Below, one piece after another: positions 19,283 to 28,484 of a stretch of 64,000 nucleotides of DNA. The DNA comes from Microvirga sp052115485 (GTDB lineage: Bacteria; Pseudomonadota; Alphaproteobacteria; Rhizobiales; Beijerinckiaceae). The notes beneath the pieces are model-generated. The model was not told the DNA's origin. It ran no database searches and worked only from the letters and a program-made list of their open reading frames with translations. Numbering within the stretch: position 1 is the first letter of the stretch; the number at the start of each line of letters is the position of its first letter. The translations under genes were made by a program, and so were the position numbers. The stretch is from positions 124,001 to 188,000 of the forward strand of contig NZ_JBFRGU010000004.1 in the NCBI RefSeq assembly GCF_052115485.1, written 5' to 3'.

Positions 19283-19330
19283 ATTGGCGCTTGTCTCGTT
19301 ACGCGGAGCGCCAGCGTCACGTGTGCGAAA

Positions 19331-20278
19331 TTATTTCCGGTGCACCTTTGATTCGATTGCATCCCACAACGTCACCGTCAGATCGGGTCCGCCGAGCCGC
19401 TTGATGACGCGTAAGCCCGTGGGCGATGTGACGTTGATCTCGGTAAGGTTGCCGTCGATCACGTCGATGCCGACGAAGATCTGTCCCATCTTTTTCAAGT
19501 GCGGCCCGATAGTTTCGCAGATCTCGCGCTCGCGCGGGGTGAGGTCCGTGGGTTTGGCAGCACCCCCGCGCACCATGTTGGAGCGGATGTCGTTGGCCGC
19601 CGGCACGCGGTTGACCGCGCCCGCCGCTTCGCCGTCGATGAGGATGATGCGCTTGTCGCCCTCCGTGATCTTAGGCAGAAACCGTTGGATCACCCAAGGC
19701 TCCCGGAAGGTGACGGAAAACAGATCGTAGAGCGAGCCGAAATTGGGATCCTCGCGGCCGACCTTGAACACCGCCGCGCCGCCATTGCCGTAGAGCGGCT
19801 TCATGACCACGTCGCCATGCTCGCGCCGAAACTCCTCGATCTCGTTCCTGTCGCGGGAGATGAGCGTCGGCGGCATGAGATGCGGGAACTCGGTGACGAA
19901 GAGCTTTTCCGGCGCGTTGCGCACATAGGCCGGGTCGTTCACGACGAGCGTGTGCGGATGGATACGCTCCAGGAGATGCGTCGTGGTGATGTAGGCCATG
20001 TCGAAGGGTGGATCCTGGCGCAGCAGAACCACATCGACCGTCGACAGGTCGATCCTCTCCGGCTTGCCGAGGGTGACATGGTCGCCCTCCACGTCGCGGA
20101 CTTCGATGGTTTCGGCCGAAGCGACGATGGCGCCGTCGCGCATGGACAGCCGGTCAGGGGTGTAGTGGAGCAGCTTGTGCCCTCTGTTTTGCGCCTCCAG
20201 CAGCATGGCGAAGGTCGAATCGCCTGTAATCCTAATGTTCTGGATGGGGTCCATCTGGACCGCGACGGTGAGGGTCAT
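19331..20278 (-). CDS. gshB: Glutathione synthetase
   Basis: 315 residues, standard. The N-terminal domain begins LTVAVQMDPIQNIRITGDSTFAM. The ATP-grasp domain has VMKPLYGNGGAAVF near residue 158, RVPAANDIRSNMVRGG near 225, and GIDVIDGNLTEINVTSPTG near 274 with the Mg ligands. It joins gamma-Glu-Cys and Gly using ATP in the cytosol. The glutathione it makes supports ArsC (via glutaredoxin) and the GST encoded here. It diverges from the lipid kinase. Confidence 0.96.
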   Translation of the reverse strand: MTLTVAVQMDPIQNIRITGDSTFAMLLEAQNRGHKLLHYTPDRLSMRDGAIVASAETIEVRDVEGDHVTLGKPERIDLSTVDVVLLRQDPPFDMAYITTTHLLERIHPHTLVVNDPAYVRNAPEKLFVTEFPHLMPPTLISRDRNEIEEFRREHGDVVMKPLYGNGGAAVFKVGREDPNFGSLYDLFSVTFREPWVIQRFLPKITEGDKRIILIDGEAAGAVNRVPAANDIRSNMVRGGAAKPTDLTPREREICETIGPHLKKMGQIFVGIDVIDGNLTEINVTSPTGLRVIKRLGGPDLTVTLWDAIESKVHRK

Positions 20279-20396
20279 GCATCAGCCTCCGTGAGTGGCA
20301 GGGTTATCGAGCCGAAATGAACGCTTGGCAACTGCCCCGGACGCATGACCCTCGTCGGCACTTGCCGGAATGCTCAAGGCTTCACATCTGAGACCC

Positions 20397-21272
20397 ATGC
20401 CATCTCCCCGCCGCGCGCTCCTCATCGTCAATGTCAAAAGCCGTTCCGGTGCGACCCAGCGTGATCTCGCTATCGCGCGCCTGAAGGCGCACGACATCGA
20501 GCCGCTGCATCGGGAATGCGCCAGCCGGCACGAACTCGCACCACTCATCGCGCACTATGCGGACAAGGTGGATTGCGCCGTGGTTGGCGGCGGTGACGGC
20601 ACGCTGAACGCGGCGGCCTTCGGCGTGATCGAGGCGGGAATTCCGCTCGGCATCCTGCCCATGGGCACCGCGAACGATCTGGCGCGCACGCTCGGCATTC
20701 CATTCGATCTCGATGAGGCCGTGCGCGTGATCGCCGCCGGGCACACTTGCAAGATCGATCTCGGCATTGTGAACGGCGAGCCGTTCTTCAATGTGGCGAG
20801 CATCGGCCTGTCGGCGGAACTGGCTCATGAATTGACGGGTGACATCAAACGGCGCTTCGGGCGGTTCGCTTATGCGATCGTGGCGCTCAAAGTGCTGGCG
20901 CGTGCGCGGCCTTTCAACGCCACCATCGTGAGCGCGACCAAATCCACACGCGTCCGCACTCTGCAGATCGCTGTCGGCAATGGCCGCTATTATGGTGGTG
21001 GCAATGCTGTCGAGAAGGATGCAGCCATCGACGATGGGCATCTCGATCTCTACAGCCTTGAGTTCAAAAAAGTCTGGAAGCTGGCCTTGATGGCGCGCTC
21101 GTTCCGGTCCGGCGAGCATGGCGCGTGGCGCGAAGTCCGCGCGGTACGCGCGCAGGAATTCGACATCCGCACCCGAATCTCGCGATCCGTGAATGCGGAC
21201 GGGGAAATCGTCACACGCACCCCGGCTCATTTTTCCATCAAGCCGGGGGCGGTGACGGTGTTCGCGCCGTAA
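20397..21272 (+). CDS. Diacylglycerol kinase-like lipid kinase (YegS family)
   Basis: 291 residues. The kinase motif GGGDGTLN lies near residue 60 after VDCAVV, with LGILPMGTANDLAR near 83 that binds ATP. The C-terminal beta-sandwich has GNGRYYGGGNAVEKDAAIDDG. The family phosphorylates diacylglycerol, phosphatidylglycerol or sphingoid lipids; the substrate here is not determined. ATG 20397 is preferred because the first strand (RRALLIVN) follows closely; ATG 20370 is in frame. Confidence 0.88.
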   Translation: MPSPRRALLIVNVKSRSGATQRDLAIARLKAHDIEPLHRECASRHELAPLIAHYADKVDCAVVGGGDGTLNAAAFGVIEAGIPLGILPMGTANDLARTLGIPFDLDEAVRVIAAGHTCKIDLGIVNGEPFFNVASIGLSAELAHELTGDIKRRFGRFAYAIVALKVLARARPFNATIVSATKSTRVRTLQIAVGNGRYYGGGNAVEKDAAIDDGHLDLYSLEFKKVWKLALMARSFRSGEHGAWREVRAVRAQEFDIRTRISRSVNADGEIVTRTPAHFSIKPGAVTVFAP

Positions 21273-21285
21273 CGGGCGACAGGCA

Positions 21286-21591
21286 CTATCGCCATTCGGT
21301 GAGAGGTTGTGGGATCACCGTCCCCGCCGAATTGACCTGTTCTCGGTCGAAATCGCCGAGACTTTTCCCACGGGCGCGACCGTTGCGGACCGCATTCTCC
21401 ACGCCGCCGCGCGCTAGACCGATATCGCGAAGCGCGGCGTCATCGAAGGTGGAGAGCAGACGCATATCGCGGTGGATACGAATCTCCCGCGCGAGAGCGG
21501 CAGCAAGACGGGCGATAAGAGTGGCGATGCGGGTTGCCGGAGAGCTGCTCAGCCGGGTTGCGGCGGTGTCGCGTGTCATGGTCATGGTCAT
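21286..21591 (-). CDS. DUF1127 small basic protein
   Basis: 101 residues. The DUF1127 core spans about residues 38-75: REIRIHRDMRLLSTFDDAAL, then RDIGLARGGVENAVRNGR. Short DUF1127 proteins have been linked to carbon/nitrogen homeostasis and RNA binding in Rhizobiales, but this longer form has an extra N-terminal segment. AAAGGAG lies 6 nt upstream of the ATG at 21591; two more ATG codons follow in frame (MTMTMTR). Confidence 0.8.
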   Translation of the reverse strand: MTMTMTRDTAATRLSSSPATRIATLIARLAAALAREIRIHRDMRLLSTFDDAALRDIGLARGGVENAVRNGRARGKSLGDFDREQVNSAGTVIPQPLTEWR

Positions 21592-21823
21592 GGTTCGCTC
21601 CTTTATTTCGCATCCGCGATCCATGTCTTTCCGTGTAAGCAGCCTCATAGGCCGAGTAGGAACTCGGCTGGCGGCGCGTGGGAAATGTGAGGCCGGATCG
21701 CTTGTCTTTTGCTGGTCACCGGCACGTCAGTAGCGGCGACGGAATGACCATAGGGCAGCTACTTGCATAAATGAAACGAATGTTCATTATATTTAGAATA
21801 AAGATTTGTTATGGAGATATCTC

Positions 21824-22696
21824 ATGGCCCGCAATCTCGATGTCGGTCTCCTGCGCGCCTTCGTTGCCGTCGTCGATGCGGGCGGCATGACCGCTGCCAC
21901 CGGCGTCCTGAATCTGACCCAGGCGGCCGTCAGCCAGCAGATCAAGCGTCTGGAAGACACCTTCGGCGAAGTTCTCATCACGCGGGAGCGGCGCGGCTTG
22001 AAATTGACGAGCGCCGGGGAGCGCCTGTTCGGACGCGCGAAACGTCTTCTGGCGCTGAACGATGAAATCTGGACCGAAATGACGACGCCTCTTTACGAGG
22101 GCGAGATCCGCCTCGGCATTCCGAGCGACATTGTAAACACTTATCTGCCGAGATTCCTGAAGGGCTTCGCGCAAGCGTATCCGAAAGTCCGTGTGTCGTT
22201 GCGCTGCACGTCGAGCGTCAAGCTTCTCGACTTGCTGAAGGCCGGGCAGGTCGACCTGACGCTGACCACCGAATTGAAGTGCGGCCCAGACGGTGAAAAT
22301 CTCGTCGTCGATCGCCTCGTCTGGGTCGGTGCGCGCGGAGGCGAAGCCCAATGGCAACGCCCCTTACCAGTCTCCATCGGGTGCAGCGATTGCGCGTTTC
22401 GCACGCCTATTCGCGAGGTTTTGCAGAGGGCCGGGATCGAATGGTGGAACACGTCGGAGCTGACGAATACAGAGGCGCAGGTCGCGACGACTGCCGCAGA
22501 CATCGCGGTGATGGCGACTCTGTCGTCGACCGTACCCAGCAGCCTTGAAGTGCTCGGCAAGGATTCCGGGCTTCCGCTGCTTCCTCCGTTCTCGGTCAAC
22601 CTTTATCTGCCGAAGGATGGTGGCAGCCACATCGCGCAGGAACTCGCGCGCCATATTCGCCAGGCGGTCGTGGAGCAGCGTCGGATGGTGGCGTGA
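21824..22696 (+). CDS. LysR-family transcriptional regulator
   Basis: 290 residues. The N-terminal winged helix (about 5-65) is clear: LLRAFVAVVDAGGMTAAT and LTQAAVSQQIKRLEDTFG. The substrate-binding domain follows (GEIRLGIPSDIVNTYLPRF near 90). It contains the pair CSDCAF near 189. GGAGA lies 8 nt before the ATG at 21824. The 175 bp shared with the DUF1127 gene is AT-rich and probably holds its operator. The inducer is unknown; no metabolic operon is adjacent. Confidence 0.9.
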   Translation: MARNLDVGLLRAFVAVVDAGGMTAATGVLNLTQAAVSQQIKRLEDTFGEVLITRERRGLKLTSAGERLFGRAKRLLALNDEIWTEMTTPLYEGEIRLGIPSDIVNTYLPRFLKGFAQAYPKVRVSLRCTSSVKLLDLLKAGQVDLTLTTELKCGPDGENLVVDRLVWVGARGGEAQWQRPLPVSIGCSDCAFRTPIREVLQRAGIEWWNTSELTNTEAQVATTAADIAVMATLSSTVPSSLEVLGKDSGLPLLPPFSVNLYLPKDGGSHIAQELARHIRQAVVEQRRMVA

Positions 22697-22706
22697 GCAA
22701 ACACGC

Positions 22707-22807
22707 GTCATCTCGGACGCCGAAGGCGATCCGGGATCGGATGACGAGAAAAGCGCCTCTTCCGGAGGACGATCCCGGGTTCCGCTAACGCGGCCCCGGG
22801 ATGACGA
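22707..22807. repeat. Palindromic intergenic repeat, family C copy 1
   Basis: Contains CCCGGGTTCCGCTAACGCGG followed by CCCCGGGATGACG, preceded by GTCATCTCGG ... GATCCGGGAT. The same pattern occurs at 60331-60370. It lies between convergent LysR and yraN genes and can fold into a GC-rich hairpin. Confidence 0.65.
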
Positions 22808-22819
22808 GTGAAAACGCGC

Positions 22820-23197
22820 CTAAGAGATCTCCAACTCGAACGCTGCCTTCAAATGGCGTGGCCAGCGTTTCGGGGCGACGAAGATCGCGTCGGCGCGCCA
22901 TGTCTTGCCTTCTGCCCAAGCGTGCCGGGATAGCCATACGCGCGCCGCACGGGAAAAGCGCTGACGCTTGACGGCGGTGATTGCGGTGAGCGCGTTGTCC
23001 ATGACTTCCCGCGCCTTAACCTCGACGAAAACGATCGTGCCGCCGCGTCTGACGATCAGATCGATCTCTCCACCTGCCGCTGCGTAGCGGCGAGCGAGCG
23101 GGCGATAGCCTTTCAGCAGCAGAAACAACAGGGCGAGGCGTTCCGCCTGATGACCGCGTAAAAATGTGCGGCGGCGGCGCTCGGCCTTCTTCGTCAT
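22820..23197 (-). CDS. yraN: YraN family protein (UPF0102, endonuclease-like fold)
   Basis: 125 residues. The family motif GGEIDLIVRRGGTIVFVEVKAR near residue 42 carries the Glu/Asp/Glu-x-Lys pattern of restriction-endonuclease-like folds. The biological role is unsettled; it is a small cytosolic protein often next to rsmI. Here its ATG overlaps the rsmI stop by 4 bp, so it is probably translationally coupled to it. Confidence 0.92.
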   Translation of the reverse strand: MTKKAERRRRTFLRGHQAERLALLFLLLKGYRPLARRYAAAGGEIDLIVRRGGTIVFVEVKAREVMDNALTAITAVKRQRFSRAARVWLSRHAWAEGKTWRADAIFVAPKRWPRHLKAAFELEIS

Positions 23198-24135
23198 TCG
23201 TTCTTGGCTTTCGCGAGGACGAGCGCGCGCGCATAGACATCGCGCTTTGGCAGATCCAATTCCGCCGAGACGAGCGCCGCCGCATCCTTGATTGAATGCG
23301 TTTTCAGCGCTGCTTCGAGCAAGCCGTCGAGGGCCGCATCCGCTTCGGCCGCATGCATTTCCTTCGTCGCTTCGCCGATCAGAACCACGATCTCGCCCCT
23401 TGGCGGACCTTCCGTCGCGAACTGCTCGGCGAGTTCCGGCAACGTGCCGCGCCGGATCGTCTCGAACATTTTCGTCAGTTCCCGCGCCACGACGGCCCTG
23501 CGCTCGCCCAATACGGCGGCGGCATCGGCCAGCATCTCTGGCAGGCGGTGAGGCGCTTCGAACAGCATGAGCGTGCCGGGGATGGTGGAGATCTCGGCAA
23601 GGCGGCTGCGCCGTGCGGCGCTCTTCGGCGGCAGAAAGCCCTCGAAGAAGAAACGATCGGTCGGAAGGCCGGAGACCACGAGCGCGGTCAATACGGCGGA
23701 CGGGCCGGGAATGGGTGTGACCGGCAGGCCTTCTTCGATAGCGGCCTGCACCAGCTTGTAACCGGGGTCGGAGACGAGTGGCGTACCGGCGTCCGAGACC
23801 AGCGCGAGCGCCTGACCTTCACGGACGCGCAGGACCATGCGCTCGCGGACGGCCTCGTTGGAATGTTCGTGGTAGGCAACCAGGGGCGTCGTGATGCCGT
23901 AATGGGCGAGGAGCGTCTTCGTCACACGCGTATCTTCGGCAAGCACGGCGTCGGCCGCAGCGAGGACACTGAGTGCGCGGAAGGACACGTCCTTCAGATT
24001 GCCGATGGGGGTGGCGACCACGTAGAGGCCGGGCGCAAGAGGTTCAGCCTCGGCGGCGAGGCCGAAGGCGGTAAAGGTGCTCGTCTGCCCGCCCGAAGGC
24101 CGCCGCTTGGTTCTGTTGTCGATTCTCTGTGTCAT
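23194..24135 (-). CDS. rsmI: 16S rRNA (cytidine-1402-2'-O)-methyltransferase
   Basis: 313 residues. Signatures: YVVATPIGNLKDVSFRAL near residue 39, EDTRVTKTLL near 67, LVSDAGTPLVSDPG near 112, and PIPGPSAV near 140. It methylates C1402 in the ribosomal P site with SAM. A polar N-terminal extension of about 30 residues precedes the domain. It diverges from the LpoA-like gene and overlaps yraN, a conserved proteobacterial arrangement. Confidence 0.95.
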   Translation of the reverse strand: MTQRIDNRTKRRPSGGQTSTFTAFGLAAEAEPLAPGLYVVATPIGNLKDVSFRALSVLAAADAVLAEDTRVTKTLLAHYGITTPLVAYHEHSNEAVRERMVLRVREGQALALVSDAGTPLVSDPGYKLVQAAIEEGLPVTPIPGPSAVLTALVVSGLPTDRFFFEGFLPPKSAARRSRLAEISTIPGTLMLFEAPHRLPEMLADAAAVLGERRAVVARELTKMFETIRRGTLPELAEQFATEGPPRGEIVVLIGEATKEMHAAEADAALDGLLEAALKTHSIKDAAALVSAELDLPKRDVYARALVLAKAKNE

Positions 24136-24322
24136 GCAGAATTACCTTTGCATGAAGGTTTCGACGACGGGAAGCCTCATGCTTTGGAAACAATATTTAC
24201 TTTTCATTGCGATCCTTGTCCCAACCTCAGGATAGACTGCTCGCGTAGCCATCGGCTGCGTCGCCGGAGAGTGGAAGATGGTGTGCATTCGCTCGAGCCG
24301 ACAGAACCAAGGCAAAAGCCTT

Positions 24323-25573
24323 ATGAATCGCATCGCGATCATGCTGGTCCTGGCATTTCCCGTGGTTCTGACGGGGTGCATCGGTTCCGGCAGCCTGACA
24401 CCCTCGCGCCGGACCGCGAGCGCTCCCGCGCAAGCACAGCCTCAGCCATCTTATGAGGAACCGGTGGAGGCCATGCCGGGGCAGGTGCCGCCGTTGGCCT
24501 ATGGAGCACCCACGAGCACCACGGTTGGCACGGGGAACGTCAAGGTCGCGTTGATTCTGCCGTTCTCCAGCGCTGGACAGGGCTCTATCGTGGCCCAGAG
24601 TATGCGCAATGCCGCCGATCTGGCGTTGAGCGATTTCCAAGGCGCCGACATCACGCTTCTTGTGAAGGATGACCGTGGCACGCCGGAAGGCGGGCGTGAG
24701 GCGGCTCAGCAGGCTGTGGCAGAGGGCGCGGAACTCATTCTCGGGCCGGTCTTCGCAGGTTCCGTGCAGGGGGCAGGGCAGGTCGCCCGACAAGCGGGGC
24801 GGCCGCTGATCGGGTTCTCGACCGATGCGAGCGTTGCCGGACCCGGCATCTATCTCTTAAGCTTCCTTGTGCAGGAGGAGGTCGATCGCATCGTCTCCTA
24901 CGCCGCGCGCCAGGGGCACCGCTCTATCGCGGCCCTGATCCCGGAGACGACCTACGGCACGGTGGTCGAAGCACGCTTTCGCGAAACGGCGGCGCGCTCA
25001 GGGCTCCGCGTGGTCGCCATCGAACGCTATCCTTCGGGCCAACCTCAGGCGGCGGTCCAGCGCCTCGGCAATGTCATCGGCGGTGGTGCGCCGCAGGTCG
25101 ATTCGTTGATCATCCCTGACAATGCCGATGGCTTGAACGCCGTTGCACGCGCCTTGCAGACGGTCGGATTCGATCCCCAACGGGTGCGCCCTCTCGGCAC
25201 CGGTGTCTGGAACGAGGCGCGGGTTTTCGCCGTGCCGACGCTCCAGGGCGGCTGGTTCGCCGCTCCCGACAGTCGCGGCTTCGAGGCTTTCGCGGGCCGT
25301 TACCGGGCCCGTTTCAACACCGATCCGACGCGCCTTGCGACCTTGTCCTACGACGCCGTCACGCTTGTCGCCGCCTTGACCCGCACCCAAGGCTCTCGGC
25401 GCTTTGCGGAGGATGTGCTGACGAATCCGGCGGGATTTGCCGGTGCCGACGGCGTGTTCCGCTTCAAGACCGATGGAACCAACAACCGGGCGCTCGCGAT
25501 ACAGGAAATCCGAAATGGGACGACTGTCGCCGTCAATGCTGCGCCCCGCGCACTGACAGCCTCAGCTTACTGA
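24323..25573 (+). CDS. LpoA-like lipoprotein (penicillin-binding protein activator / periplasmic-binding fold)
   Basis: 416 residues. A lipoprotein signal with lipobox LTGC places the lipidated Cys near residue 19. A Pro/Ala/Gln-rich linker follows to about 70. The rest is a type I periplasmic-binding fold (VKVALILPFSSAGQG, AAQQAVAEGAELILGPVF, PLIGFSTDASVAGPG). In gammaproteobacteria LpoA of this fold activates PBP1A; in alphaproteobacteria the role is inferred from fold and position next to rsmI-yraN. It lacks the N-terminal TPR domain of E. coli LpoA. Confidence 0.82.
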   Translation: MNRIAIMLVLAFPVVLTGCIGSGSLTPSRRTASAPAQAQPQPSYEEPVEAMPGQVPPLAYGAPTSTTVGTGNVKVALILPFSSAGQGSIVAQSMRNAADLALSDFQGADITLLVKDDRGTPEGGREAAQQAVAEGAELILGPVFAGSVQGAGQVARQAGRPLIGFSTDASVAGPGIYLLSFLVQEEVDRIVSYAARQGHRSIAALIPETTYGTVVEARFRETAARSGLRVVAIERYPSGQPQAAVQRLGNVIGGGAPQVDSLIIPDNADGLNAVARALQTVGFDPQRVRPLGTGVWNEARVFAVPTLQGGWFAAPDSRGFEAFAGRYRARFNTDPTRLATLSYDAVTLVAALTRTQGSRRFAEDVLTNPAGFAGADGVFRFKTDGTNNRALAIQEIRNGTTVAVNAAPRALTASAY

Positions 25574-25612
25574 TATCCGGTCGCCGCACCGCCTTGAGAC
25601 GAACGCTGTAAA

Positions 25613-25634
25613 GTCATAGGTTCAGGCCTATGAC
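25613..25634 (+). promoter_or_regulatory. Hairpin covering the annotated glnD start codon
   Basis: Perfect inverted repeat GTCATAGG-N6-CCTATGAC. The glnD ATG at 25630 lies in the right arm. It may control translation of glnD, or end the upstream transcript if glnD really starts at 25675. Confidence 0.45.
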
Positions 25635-28425
25635 GATGCTGAGCGAAAGCTTACCCCAGCCCCTTTCCCGGTCCATGTCGAATCAGACCTTCGAGACTGT
25701 CTTGCGCGAACTCGGCGATAAGCCCCTTCGCGACGCCACTGCCTTGCGTGCTCGATTGGTGCCGGGGCTCAAGAGCGTTCTGGACGAGGGCCGAGCGGCA
25801 GCCGAGCGGCAATTGCTGGAAAGGCAGAATGGCCTTGTCTGCGCGAGGCGCTTGTCCACGCAGATGGATGCGCTCATCACAGCCGTCTACGACGCAGTCG
25901 TGCATCATCTCTATCCAATCTCCAATCCCTCGACGGAAGAGCGCCTCGCCATCGTGGCGACAGGTGGCTATGGACGCGGCACGCTCGCGCCGGGGTCCGA
26001 TGTCGATCTCCTTTTTTTGCTTCCCTACAAGCAAACCGCCTGGAGTGAGAGCGTCGTCGAGGCGATGCTCTATGTGCTCTGGGACTTGAAGTTGAAGGTC
26101 GGACACGCAACACGTTCGGTTGAGGATTGTCTGCGCGAAGGTATCGCCGACATGACGATTCGCACCTCGCTTCTGGAAGCGCGATTCTTGTTCGGAGACA
26201 AGGCGCTTTTCGACAATATGGTCGAGCGCTTCGACCGCGAAGTCATCGCAACCTCGGCGGCGGAATTCGTCGATGCGAAACTGAAGGAGCGCGATGCGCG
26301 CGTCACCAAGGCAGGCGCTTCGCGTTATGTCGTCGAGCCCAACGTGAAGGACGGCAAAGGCGGCCTGCGCGATCTCAACACGCTCTTCTGGATCTCGAAG
26401 TATGTGTATCGCGTGCGCGAGCCTGCTGAACTCGTGAAGGCGGGTCTCTTCACGTCCGATGAATTCAAGCTCTTCGCGCGCTGCGAGGAATTCCTGTGGC
26501 GCGTGCGCTGCCATTTGCATTTCGCGACGGGGCGCGCGGAAGAGCGCCTGACCTTCGACATGCAGCGCGTGATTGCGGAGCGCATCGGCTTTGCCGGGCG
26601 CGGAGGTCTCGCGGCCGTCGAGCGCTTCATGAAAGCATACTTCCGCATCGCCAAGGATGTGGGCGATCTGACGGCGATCGTGTGCGCCGAACTCGAAGCG
26701 CGGCAGGCCAAGCACAGACCCATGCTCGACCGCGTGCTCGGCCGCTTTCGCCGTCGGCGCGGCGGGGCGCTGGAAGGTCACGACTTCTTCATCGACAACA
26801 ATCGCATCAATGTACGAGACGAGCACGTTTTCGAGCGCGATCCGGTCAACCTCATCAGGCTCTATTGGCTCGCCGATCGGCACAATCTCGCGATCCATCC
26901 GGACGCCACACGCCTCGAGACCCGCTCGCTCAAGCTGATCGGCCAAAATCTGCGCAGCGATAGCGAGGCGAATCGCCTCTTTCTCGAAATTCTCACCTCG
27001 CGCAATGCGCCGGAGGTGGTGCTGCGCCGCATGAACGAAGCGGGTGTGCTTGGTCGCTTCATTCCCGATTTCGGTCGCATCGTCGCGATGATGCAGTTCA
27101 ACATGTATCACCACTATACGGTGGATGAGCATCTGCTGCGCGCCATCGGCGTCCTTGCCGAAATCGAAGCCGGGCAATTGGCCGAAGAGCATCCGCTGGC
27201 AAACCAGATCGTCGGTACGATCCGCAACAGACGCGCCTTGTATGTAGCCGTGCTCCTGCACGATATCGCCAAAGGGCGCGAGGAGGATCACTCGGAGGCT
27301 GGCGCCGTCATCGCGCGAAAGCTCGGGCCTCGATTCGGCCTCGATGCCGCTGAGACCGATACGGTCGCGTGGCTGGTCGAGCATCATCTCCTGATGTCGA
27401 ATACGGCCCAGAGCCGCGACTTGTCGGATCCCGCCACCATCAGGAGTTTTGCGGGGATGGTACAGACGATGGAGCGCTTGAAGCTCCTTTTGGTTCTGAC
27501 CATTGCGGACATCAAGGCTGTTGGTCCCGGCGTCTGGACGGGCTGGAAGGGCCAGCTTCTGCGGACGCTTTATCACGAGACGGAAACGATGCTCGGCGGC
27601 GGCGTGGTGGATCTCGCGCGCTCGGAGCGTATCCGCATTGCGCAGGAGAACTTGCGCGCGGAACTACCCGATTGGAGCCAGGCAGACTTCGGGGCCTATG
27701 CGGCGCGCCACACGCCTGCTTATTGGCTGAGAGCGGACGAGGAGCAGCGTCAGAAGCACGCCCGTTTCGTACGTGAGTCCGACAAGGCGGGGCGGACGGT
27801 GACGACGGCATACGAGACGGATCGTTTCAGGGGCGTGACCGAGTTCACGGTTCTCTCACCCGATCATCCGCGCCTGCTCGCCATCGTCACAGGCGCCTGC
27901 GCGGCGGCGGGTGGGAACATCGTCGATGCGCAGATCTTCACCACGACCGACGGCATGGCGCTCGACACCATCGTACTCTCCCGCGCCTTCGACCGGGACG
28001 AAGATGAGTTGCGCCGTGCCGGGCGGGTTGCCAGTGCCATCGAAAAGGCGCTGAGGGGGAAAGTGAAGATCGCCGATCTGGTCGATACGAAACGCCCGAC
28101 CAAGGAGCGTTCGAAAGCGTTCCATGTGGTGCCGGAAGTTTCCATCGACAATGAATTGTCGACCCGCCAGACCGTCATCGAGGTTTCCGGCCTCGACCGT
28201 CCGGGGCTTCTCTACGATCTCACGACGGCTTTGGGGAAGCTCAACCTCAACATCGCCTCCGCTCACATCGTGACCTTTGGCGAAAAGGCCGTGGACGTGT
28301 TCTATGTGACGGATCTCACCGGTACCAAGGTCAACCATCCGGGGCGGCAGGCCACGGTCCGGAAGGCTCTCTTGAAAGTCTTCGAGGGCGATGAGAAGGA
28401 ACTCCCGCCGCGTCGCAGCGCTTGA
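25630..28425 (+). CDS. glnD: Bifunctional [protein-PII] uridylyltransferase / uridylyl-removing enzyme
   Basis: 931 residues. N-terminal nucleotidyltransferase: GGYGRGTLAPGSDVDLLFL near residue 101. A central HD domain with LLHDIAKGREEDHSEAG near 545. Two C-terminal ACT domains near 740 and 850 (DHPRLLAIVTGACAAAGGNI; DRPGLLYDLTTALGKLNLNI). It uridylylates PII when glutamine is low and removes UMP when glutamine is high, so it is the nitrogen sensor of the cell. The start is uncertain: ATG 25630 sits in a hairpin, and ATG 25675 is a second choice. Confidence 0.95.
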   Translation: MTMLSESLPQPLSRSMSNQTFETVLRELGDKPLRDATALRARLVPGLKSVLDEGRAAAERQLLERQNGLVCARRLSTQMDALITAVYDAVVHHLYPISNPSTEERLAIVATGGYGRGTLAPGSDVDLLFLLPYKQTAWSESVVEAMLYVLWDLKLKVGHATRSVEDCLREGIADMTIRTSLLEARFLFGDKALFDNMVERFDREVIATSAAEFVDAKLKERDARVTKAGASRYVVEPNVKDGKGGLRDLNTLFWISKYVYRVREPAELVKAGLFTSDEFKLFARCEEFLWRVRCHLHFATGRAEERLTFDMQRVIAERIGFAGRGGLAAVERFMKAYFRIAKDVGDLTAIVCAELEARQAKHRPMLDRVLGRFRRRRGGALEGHDFFIDNNRINVRDEHVFERDPVNLIRLYWLADRHNLAIHPDATRLETRSLKLIGQNLRSDSEANRLFLEILTSRNAPEVVLRRMNEAGVLGRFIPDFGRIVAMMQFNMYHHYTVDEHLLRAIGVLAEIEAGQLAEEHPLANQIVGTIRNRRALYVAVLLHDIAKGREEDHSEAGAVIARKLGPRFGLDAAETDTVAWLVEHHLLMSNTAQSRDLSDPATIRSFAGMVQTMERLKLLLVLTIADIKAVGPGVWTGWKGQLLRTLYHETETMLGGGVVDLARSERIRIAQENLRAELPDWSQADFGAYAARHTPAYWLRADEEQRQKHARFVRESDKAGRTVTTAYETDRFRGVTEFTVLSPDHPRLLAIVTGACAAAGGNIVDAQIFTTTDGMALDTIVLSRAFDRDEDELRRAGRVASAIEKALRGKVKIADLVDTKRPTKERSKAFHVVPEVSIDNELSTRQTVIEVSGLDRPGLLYDLTTALGKLNLNIASAHIVTFGEKAVDVFYVTDLTGTKVNHPGRQATVRKALLKVFEGDEKELPPRRSA

Positions 28426-28484
28426 TTTGTGAGCGCAAGACCCTGATATGAGGGCCGAACCTTTTCTTAAATCTCAGCTGATTG

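Noticed and set aside
25651..27576. 641-residue open frame opposite glnD
   Set aside because: Antisense shadow of glnD with no recognisable motif.
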